Assembly: GCA_017940545.1 (NCBI GenBank)
Contig: JAGAYI010000014.1
Coordinates: 1 to 40,039, forward strand
Length of the DNA stretch: 40,039 nt
Origin: Prevotella sp.
Lineage (GTDB): Bacteria > Bacteroidota > Bacteroidia > Bacteroidales > Bacteroidaceae
Reading direction: 5' to 3'
Shown here: positions 34,311 through 40,039 of the stretch, in pieces
Numbering within the stretch: position 1 is the first letter of the stretch
How the letters are laid out: every line of letters starts with the position of its first letter
Translations under genes and position numbers: made by a program
The notes under the pieces: model-generated
The model's database searches: none
Seen by the model: the letters and a program-made list of their open reading frames with translations, nothing else
Told to the model about the DNA's origin: nothing

Positions 34311-34669
34311 TACATTGGAACATCCTCGAAATGCTTGATTACAGGTGTTCCAATGTCTGGGGTTCCTATAACGGAAACCACGTCGAAGCGAATGTCACAA
34401 TCCAGATGCTTGTACTTGACGTAGTGATTGATGGCCGTGCGCAGATGGCGTAGCTTCATGTAGTTCACGGCATCCTCAGGTTCGCCGAACACGTTGTTGC
34501 TCCGTGTCTTGACCTCTACGAACACCACCATGTGACCGTTGGTGGCAATAATGTCAATATCGCGGTGACCTAACTTCCAGTTTCGTTCCTCGATGATGTA
34601 GCCCTTTCTTTGCAAGTAGTCAACAGCCAAGGCTTCACCCCATGCTCCCAAGTCGTTGTGTGTAGCCAT
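34307..34669 (-). CDS. YraN/UPF0102 family nuclease-like protein
   Basis: A 120-residue protein with the restriction-endonuclease-like fold of UPF0102. Motifs are GEALAVDYLQRKGYIIEERN (11-30), GHRDIDIIATNGHMVVFVEVK with the PD-(D/E)xK-like D and ExK, and YDVVSV-like RFDVVSVIG near the end. The role is unproven, but a DNA-processing nuclease is usually assumed. It lies five bases after the Pif1-like helicase gene, in the same operon, which fits DNA metabolism. The stop overlaps the convergent transporter gene by four bases. Confidence 0.93.
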   Translation of the reverse strand: MATHNDLGAWGEALAVDYLQRKGYIIEERNWKLGHRDIDIIATNGHMVVFVEVKTRSNNVFGEPEDAVNYMKLRHLRTAINHYVKYKHLDCDIRFDVVSVIGTPDIGTPVIKHFEDVPMY

Positions 34670-34674
34670 TCTCC

Positions 34675-36828
34675 TTATGCGTGTTTATGAGACAGTATTA
34701 AGTGTATTTCGTCGTAGGTAACATCAGGCGGGCATAGATTCTTGATGGCGGTGGTACCGTTGTCCGTGCCTATTTTCTGAATGACGTTCTCAATGACCTG
34801 TTGATGCTCCTGCGAAACAAGGTCGTTGAAATCTACGCCGCCAGTTTCTACATAGCGTGCCAGGTGGCCGACGATGGTGCCCAAGGTCAGGCCGCGTTCA
34901 TGGGCAATGAGGTCAGGCTTCATCCCCTTCTGGTAGTATTGGTAGCTGATTTCCCAAGTCTTCGGCTTGGGTTCTTGCTTGGCTTTTTGTTTCCGTTTGT
35001 TTTTCTGAGTATTCTCGTTCAGTGCGTCCAGCACCGACATCTGTTTCTCCTTCAGGTAGTGGCTGACGTTAAATCCCTGCTCCTCTATTTTTGTCAGCAG
35101 GTAGCGGCATGCCATCCACGTCTGCTTTTCATCAGGCAGTGCAGTACTCAGTCGGCGGGTCGCCTGCTTGTTGTTCGTCTCTACCTGAGCCGTCAGCTGC
35201 AGCGGCTTTGCCAGAATGTTGTCCAGCGTTTTTGCAAAATAGCCGGCACTACGCTTCACGCGCTCCAGGAATTCCTCCTTGTGCACTTCTTCATACGAGA
35301 GGCTTTGTATTCTTCTTTGCCATTTTTCAGCTACATCAATGACCTGCTGTCGAAGATCCATCAGTGCCCTATCGTGGAGTTGCTTGAGCGAAGAATGGCT
35401 GTGATAGAAAAATTCTGCGAATATACGTACCATCGTTTCCTGCTGGTAGAGCAGCGAGTGGAAGTCGAACAGCTGCAGCAGCAGGAACCGTTCGTATTCC
35501 TGTTTTAATGTGGGGAGCTGCTCTATGCTACGTTGCGCTTCTGTTTCCTGTTGGGCAATGTAGGTGTCAACCCGAGAATCGTTCATAATGGCACGTGCCT
35601 CCAGGGGAGTGGCGAGTACCAGCCCCTCCAGCGTGCGGCAGCGGCTCAGCGCCACATAAACCTGTCCGGGAGCAAACGACTGGTTGGCATCAATGATGGC
35701 GCGGTCGAAGGTCAGGCCCTGACTCTTATGGATGGTGATGGCCCAAGCTAAACGCAGGGGAAACTGCTTGAAGGTGCCTTGTACTTCTGTTTCTATCTCA
35801 CGAGTCTTTTCATTCAGCGTGTAGCGTGCGTTCTCCCATTCCATGGGTTCCACGCTGATGGCCTCGTCATCGCCTTCGCAAAGCACCAGTATCTTGTGTT
35901 GGTCAACGTGTACCACGCGCCCTATGCGTCCGTTATAGTAAAGGTGTTCGCCCGACGGGTCGTTCTTGATGAACATGACCTGTGCTCCCTCCTTGAGTAC
36001 CAATGTTTCAGCAGTAGGGTAGGAGTATTCTGGAAAGGTGCCCTTGATTTCAGCATGAAACTGGAAGGTACGGCCCCGTAGTTTCTGCAGCTCCGTCTCG
36101 TTATAATAGTTTGCCAGCTGGTTGTGGGTGGTCAGTCTGATGTAAGGTTCCTCCGGACTTGGGATAAAGGCGGGCTTGCAGCGTGTGTTCAGTCGCATCA
36201 TCGTTTCTTCTGTGGGATGTCCATTGCGGACCTGGTTCAATATTCCGATGAACGACAGGTCTTGTTGACGATAAACATGCTCCAGCTGGATGGTCACGTA
36301 GTTAATCTGCTGTAGTGCCCTCGAGCCGAAAAAATAAGGCGTGTCGTAGTAGGGTTTCAACATCCGCTCGTCTTCAGCCGTCACCACGGGGGTCAGCTGT
36401 GCCAGGTCGCCTATCATGAGCAGCTGTACGCCGCCAAATGGCTGGTAGTGGTTGCGGAAACGTCGTAGCACGGCGTCAACGGCATCGAGCAGGTCGGCAC
36501 GTACCATCGATATTTCATCGATAATGAGCAGGTCGATGGAGGCAATAATCTTGCGTTTCTCCCGTCCGAAGTCAAACTTGCTTTCTACTTTGGCACCAGG
36601 CACGTAGGGGGAAAACGGCAGTTGGAAGAAAGAGTGTATGGTAACTCCACCGGCGTTAATGGCAGCTACGCCGGTCGGTGCCACCACGATGGGGCGCTTG
36701 CGCGACTTCTCGACGATTGTTTTCAGAAAAGTCGTCTTACCCGTTCCGGCCTTTCCGGTCAGGAAAATGCTTCGTCCGGTATTCTCCACAAAGTCCCACG
36801 CCGTTCGTAGTTCTTGGTTTTGTTCCAT
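34675..36828 (-). CDS. Pif1/RecD-like DNA helicase with a C-terminal helix-turn-helix domain
   Basis: A 717-residue superfamily 1B helicase. Walker A is GKAGTGKTT (25-33), followed by VVAPTGVAAINAGGVTIHSF (48-67), Walker B LLIIDEISMVRADLLDAV (100-117), GDLAQLTPVV, and late motifs WAITIHKSQGLTFDRAIID and VYVALSRCRTLEGL. These match Pif1 helicases, which unwind 5'-3', including G-quadruplexes and forks. After a lysine-rich linker (KKNKRK-type, about 615-630) comes an HTH_40-like domain (LIAHERGLTLGTIVGHLARY). It is six bases downstream of the P-loop/CYTH gene and five upstream of yraN. Confidence 0.92.
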   Translation of the reverse strand: MEQNQELRTAWDFVENTGRSIFLTGKAGTGKTTFLKTIVEKSRKRPIVVAPTGVAAINAGGVTIHSFFQLPFSPYVPGAKVESKFDFGREKRKIIASIDLLIIDEISMVRADLLDAVDAVLRRFRNHYQPFGGVQLLMIGDLAQLTPVVTAEDERMLKPYYDTPYFFGSRALQQINYVTIQLEHVYRQQDLSFIGILNQVRNGHPTEETMMRLNTRCKPAFIPSPEEPYIRLTTHNQLANYYNETELQKLRGRTFQFHAEIKGTFPEYSYPTAETLVLKEGAQVMFIKNDPSGEHLYYNGRIGRVVHVDQHKILVLCEGDDEAISVEPMEWENARYTLNEKTREIETEVQGTFKQFPLRLAWAITIHKSQGLTFDRAIIDANQSFAPGQVYVALSRCRTLEGLVLATPLEARAIMNDSRVDTYIAQQETEAQRSIEQLPTLKQEYERFLLLQLFDFHSLLYQQETMVRIFAEFFYHSHSSLKQLHDRALMDLRQQVIDVAEKWQRRIQSLSYEEVHKEEFLERVKRSAGYFAKTLDNILAKPLQLTAQVETNNKQATRRLSTALPDEKQTWMACRYLLTKIEEQGFNVSHYLKEKQMSVLDALNENTQKNKRKQKAKQEPKPKTWEISYQYYQKGMKPDLIAHERGLTLGTIVGHLARYVETGGVDFNDLVSQEHQQVIENVIQKIGTDNGTTAIKNLCPPDVTYDEIHLILSHKHA

Positions 36829-36834
36829 GTTTCC

Positions 36835-37932
36835 TTAGTTCTTCAGGGCAAGTGTGTAATTATAGTAATCTATGTTGCCTGTAACATCTTTGACCGCACG
36901 AAGGAACGGCGGGAACTTCACGTCCTCGTGACTGCGTATGCCTTTGGTCTCCAGGATGACAAGACCGTCGAGTGCTCCCTGGTAGAAATCGAGCTCAAAG
37001 TATTGCCCTTTCCAAATAAAACTCTTACGTTGCTTACGAATGGCGTGCCGGTAGGGGTCGGCCTGCTGCAGCATGCTTTCGTAGAGGTTATTGCTGATTT
37101 GCCGTTCAGTTACCAGCTCCTCGTTTTGCGACACCCGCATCTTGGTGGTCAGGATGTTGGCCGATTTGCCTGCCCATTCGCGGCGGCGCAGGCGAATCTC
37201 AGATCCCGGGTCGCCCACTAAGTAAGTCTGTGTAATATTGCTCTCAGTGCATTCCGGCAGTTCGTCAGTAATCTCGACAATGTATTTGCGTTCCTCTTCT
37301 ATAGGCTGAGGAACGCCAATGACGTGGGCTATTTCCTTCAGCACCCGGTTTAGCTTGGCGTTGAAGTCGTCATTGTTGTTGATGACGCGCAGGTGGGGGT
37401 GTCCCGTCCATGCCTTAATCACTTTCTTGTCCAGTTCGCGGGCAATGCGCAGACCTTCTTCGTTCATCTGCTCGTAGCGAATGGCATTAGTCGCTGTTGT
37501 GTAATATTGTTCGGCTCCGTCAGCCGCGCTTACCAAGTGCAGCACGGCATCATAGCGGTTACGCAGGGCGTTGGTGTTGGTGCCTGCCTTGGCCGTTATG
37601 TCGTTCCACATTTCAGGCGATATGTAGGCGGAAATGTCCAGCGTTCCGCGGTCACAAACAATCAGCACAGGTTTCTGGCACGTCTCGGCCAGTCGCATAA
37701 ACCAGTCTTCCAGACCCAGCTGAGTCTCTAAAATAGCCCGTTCGCCTTCATAATAAAGGTCTTTGTTGGGGGTCAGGTAGCTCCATCCGCCCAAGCTGTA
37801 CAAAGTAGGTACTTCGGGAATGGTGAAAACCTTGTATCCACGGTTCGAAAAATACTCTGTAATTCTTACTAACGCCGTTGTTTTTCCGGCGCAGGGGCCT
37901 CCTGTGAGCACAATACGTTTGATTTCTTTCAT
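36835..37932 (-). CDS. P-loop NTPase (AAA_28) fused to a CYTH-like domain
   Basis: A 365-residue two-domain protein. The N-terminal AAA_28-type domain has Walker A GGPCAGKTT (11-19) and Walker B VLIVCDRG (D94). From about residue 210 a CYTH (triphosphate tunnel) domain begins with the ExExK motif EEERK (212-216). It continues with alternating basic and acidic strands (EIRLRRREW, TERQIS, RKQRKSFIW, FELDFYQ, LVILETKG), as expected for binding triphosphate-containing substrates. Function is unknown; nucleotide, polyphosphate or RNA 5'-triphosphate chemistry are possibilities. It is the first gene of the operon with the Pif1-like helicase and yraN. Confidence 0.9.
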   Translation of the reverse strand: MKEIKRIVLTGGPCAGKTTALVRITEYFSNRGYKVFTIPEVPTLYSLGGWSYLTPNKDLYYEGERAILETQLGLEDWFMRLAETCQKPVLIVCDRGTLDISAYISPEMWNDITAKAGTNTNALRNRYDAVLHLVSAADGAEQYYTTATNAIRYEQMNEEGLRIARELDKKVIKAWTGHPHLRVINNNDDFNAKLNRVLKEIAHVIGVPQPIEEERKYIVEITDELPECTESNITQTYLVGDPGSEIRLRRREWAGKSANILTTKMRVSQNEELVTERQISNNLYESMLQQADPYRHAIRKQRKSFIWKGQYFELDFYQGALDGLVILETKGIRSHEDVKFPPFLRAVKDVTGNIDYYNYTLALKN

Positions 37933-37956
37933 TGTCGGTCAATTCGTTACACCCTG

Positions 37957-37964
37957 CAAAAGTA
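37957..37964 (-). promoter_or_regulatory. -7 box of the P-loop/CYTH - helicase - yraN operon
   Basis: TACTTTTG on the minus strand, 24 bases before the ATG. No convincing -33 element at the right distance. Confidence 0.55.
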
Positions 37965-38047
37965 CGAAAAGTTTTCCAATCTTCCGCCTTTCTGACATTT
38001 GAATTTGTATAAATAATCGGTTTTCTAACGAATTTCTTATGAAAACG

Positions 38048-38079
38048 TTTGCGGATGTCACAATTTTATAGTACTTTTG
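38048..38079 (+). promoter_or_regulatory. promoter of the fumarate reductase operon
   Basis: TTTG (38048-38051), 20 bases, TACTTTTG (38072-38079). It leaves an AT-rich leader of about 115 bases with a small TGCC-GAGA-GGCA hairpin near 38135-38150. Confidence 0.75.
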
Positions 38080-38198
38080 TAGCCTAAAACACGCGTGAGC
38101 GTACTTATTATTGGGTATTTATTTTGTTGCCGAGAGGCAGGAATTCATACTACGAAAAATCATTATTAATAATTTAAATATTTAAATTTCAATCAATT

Positions 38199-38903
38199 AT
38201 GTGGTTATTTAATTCATCAATCGGTAGAAAGGTTGTGATGTCTGTTACCGGATTGGCGCTGATTTTGTTCCTTACATTCCATTGCTGTATGAACATTGTC
38301 GCGTTATTCTCTGGTGAGGCTTACAACATGATTTGCGAACTGCTGGGTGCCAACTGGTATGCCGTCGTAGCTACGATGGGGTTGGCTGTCTTGGCGCTCA
38401 TTCACATTGTCTATGCCTTTATCTTGACGGCACAAAACCGGAAGGCCCGTGGCGACAATCGCTACGACATTGCCACTACGGTAAATGCGGGCAAGGTAGA
38501 GTGGGCATCCAAGAACATGCTCGTGCTGGGTATCATCATCCTGCTCGGTCTCATTCTGCACCTGTACAACTTCTGGTACAACATGATGTTTGCCGAGTTG
38601 TTCCCCTCCATCCACTACGACCCGGCTCCAGCCGACGGCTTCGGCAAGATTGTCAACACCTTCGGCAATCCTCTCTTCGTCGTGCTCTACGTCATCTGGC
38701 TTGTAGCCATCTGGTTCCATCTGACGCACGGCTTCTGGTCAGCATTCCAGACTCTCGGTGCCAGCGGCAAGGTGTGGCTTAACCGTTGGAAAATCATTGG
38801 TTTCATCTACACCACGTTGCTCATGCTGGGCTTCCTCGTTGTAGTACTGGCATTTGCCTTCGGTTGCGCCCCTAGTCTCTGCTGTGGCGCTACATGCGCT
38901 TAA
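38199..38903 (+). CDS. frdC: succinate dehydrogenase/fumarate reductase cytochrome b subunit
   Basis: The diheme membrane anchor that passes electrons from menaquinol to the flavoprotein, used for anaerobic fumarate respiration in this group. The 234 residues have five hydrophobic helices, as in the Bacteroides/Wolinella type b558 subunit. Candidate heme-ligand histidines are in FLTFHCCMNIV, LALIHIVYAF, LILHLYNFW and IWFHLTHGFW. The C-terminus is unusual in carrying four cysteines in its last 13 residues (GCAPSLCCGATCA). frdA follows after 40 bases. Confidence 0.95.
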   Translation: MWLFNSSIGRKVVMSVTGLALILFLTFHCCMNIVALFSGEAYNMICELLGANWYAVVATMGLAVLALIHIVYAFILTAQNRKARGDNRYDIATTVNAGKVEWASKNMLVLGIIILLGLILHLYNFWYNMMFAELFPSIHYDPAPADGFGKIVNTFGNPLFVVLYVIWLVAIWFHLTHGFWSAFQTLGASGKVWLNRWKIIGFIYTTLLMLGFLVVVLAFAFGCAPSLCCGATCA

Positions 38904-38943
38904 AATCGTAAATCGAAAAATCTGTAAATAGAAAATTAAGATT

Positions 38944-40039
38944 ATGTCAAAAGTATTAGATTCAAAGATTCCTGCAGGACCAGTACCTGAGAAATGGAAG
39001 GAATATAAGGCTCATCAGCGTCTTGTCAACCCGAAGAACAAGCTGAAGCTCGACGTCATCGTCGTTGGTACCGGTTTGGCCGGTGCTTCGGCTGCTGCTT
39101 CGCTTGGCGAGATGGGTTTCAACGTCATTAACCTGTGCATTCAGGACTCTCCCCGTCGCGCTCACTCTATCGCTGCCCAGGGTGGTATCAACGCTGCCAA
39201 GTGCTATCAGAACGATGGTGACTCTGTCTATCGTCTGTTCTATGACACCGTGAAGGGTGGCGACTATCGTGCCCGCGAGGCTAACGTCTATCGTCTGGCA
39301 GAGGTCAGCAATAATATCATCGACCAGTGCGTGGCTCAGGGTGTTCCCTTTGCCCGTGAGTATGGCGGCATGCTGGCTAACCGTTCGTTCGGTGGTGCTC
39401 AGGTAAGTCGCACGTTCTATGCCAAGGGTCAGACGGGTCAGCAGCTCCTTCTGGGTGCCTATAGTTCACTGTCTTGCCAGGTCAATGCCGGCAAGGTCAA
39501 GCTTTATACCCGTTACGAGATGGAGGATGTAGTCATCGTCGATGGCCGCGCCCGTGGTATCATTGCCAAGAACCTCGTAACAGGACAGCTGGAGCGCTTC
39601 TCAGCCAATGCTGTTGTCATCGCAACTGGTGGTTACGGTAATACCTATTTCCTCTCCACCAACGCCATGGGTTGTAACTGCACCGCTGCCGTCCAGTGCT
39701 ATCGCAAGGGTGCATACTTTGCAAATCCCTCTTACGTTCAGATTCACCCCACGTGTATCCCCGTTCATGGCGACAAGCAGTCAAAGCTGACGCTGATGTC
39801 TGAGTCGCTGCGTAACGACGGACGTATCTGGGTTCCTAAGAAGATTGAGGATGCCAAGGCTCTGCAGGCAGGTACCAAGCAGGGTTGGGAGATTCCCGAG
39901 GAAGACCGCGACTACTATCTGGAGCGCCGCTATCCTGCATTCGGTAACCTTGTTCCTCGTGACGTTGCTTCGCGTGCCGCCAAGGAGCGTTGCGACAAGG
40001 GCTTCGGCGTGAACAACACCGGTCTTGCTGTGTTCCTCG
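38944..40039 (+). CDS. frdA: fumarate reductase/succinate dehydrogenase flavoprotein subunit (partial)
   Basis: The first 365 residues are present; the gene runs off the window's right edge. The FAD-binding motif is [12 protein letters not shown] (40-51). The histidine for covalent FAD attachment is H74 in [14 protein letters not shown]. Further signatures are [37 protein letters not shown] and [10 protein letters not shown], with active-site residues expected in the last. Its ATG lies 40 bases after frdC, in the usual C-A-(B) gene order of Bacteroidetes. Confidence 0.96.
   Translation, partial: MSKVLDSKIPAGPVPEKWKEYKAHQRLVNPKNKLKLDVIVVGTGLAGASAAASLGEMGFNVINLCIQDSPRRAHSIAAQGGINAAKCYQNDGDSVYRLFYDTVKGGDYRAREANVYRLAEVSNNIIDQCVAQGVPFAREYGGMLANRSFGGAQVSRTFYAKGQTGQQLLLGAYSSLSCQVNAGKVKLYTRYEMEDVVIVDGRARGIIAKNLVTGQLERFSANAVVIATGGYGNTYFLSTNAMGCNCTAAVQCYRKGAYFANPSYVQIHPTCIPVHGDKQSKLTLMSESLRNDGRIWVPKKIEDAKALQAGTKQGWEIPEEDRDYYLERRYPAFGNLVPRDVASRAAKERCDKGFGVNNTGLAVFL

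Overview
The window comes from a Bacteroidales chromosome, most likely Prevotella or a close Prevotellaceae relative. Four things point there. Promoters follow the Bacteroidetes form (TTTG or TTG, 19-21 bases, TAnnTTTG) and starts mostly lack Shine-Dalgarno sites. There is a type IX secretion (T9SS) component, PorZ. Several secreted proteins end in the short NGKK-type tails common in Prevotella. The fumarate reductase operon has the Bacteroides-type five-helix cytochrome b subunit. No tRNA or rRNA gene was seen.

Layout. 1-1571: a CRISPR array of 22 identical 36-bp repeats plus a shortened terminal repeat. Its 103-bp left flank carries a perfect -7 box and a sequence resembling an anti-repeat, so it may be a leader-embedded tracrRNA. 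No cas gene lies in the window. 1572-1952: a gene-free AT-rich stretch with five DnaA-box-like 9-mers, a candidate oriC. 1953-10920: nadA, then on the minus strand leuS, yitT, rdgB, porZ and a CotH-family gene, the last four joined by three 4-base ATGA overlaps. 10943-15117: a secreted endonuclease I, a repeat-rich intergenic region, a secreted Ig-like protein with a G8 tract in its signal peptide, and a REP-associated HUH transposase (RAYT) with REP-like palindromes beside and inside its gene. 15187-25700: housekeeping genes (mutS, lgt, ychF, a DUF805 gene, polA, a polyprenyl diphosphate synthase, deoC, a MazG-like gene). 25707-30761: dtd, uvrC, apt and mnmG, with a parS site in each of the two short gaps flanking apt. 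30920-34310: a GH3 glycosidase lipoprotein and a bile acid:Na+ symporter family protein. 34307-37932: an operon of a P-loop/CYTH fusion protein, a Pif1-like helicase and a YraN-like nuclease. 38199 to the end: frdC and the start of frdA.

How the parts fit. DnaA boxes at 1.6-1.8 kb, two parS sites at 28.2 and 28.8 kb, and mnmG (gidA) beside them suggest an origin-proximal segment. The main counter-evidence is that most genes to the right of the DnaA boxes lie on the minus strand, head-on to a rightward fork. A second theme is repeat DNA placed in frame inside housekeeping or transposase genes: a 9-bp tandem repeat in leuS, a G-rich palindromic insert in mutS, and a REP pair in the RAYT gene. 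A third is the T9SS: porZ shares an operon with a CotH-family protein bearing a sorting-like tail, and two further tailed secreted proteins lie nearby.
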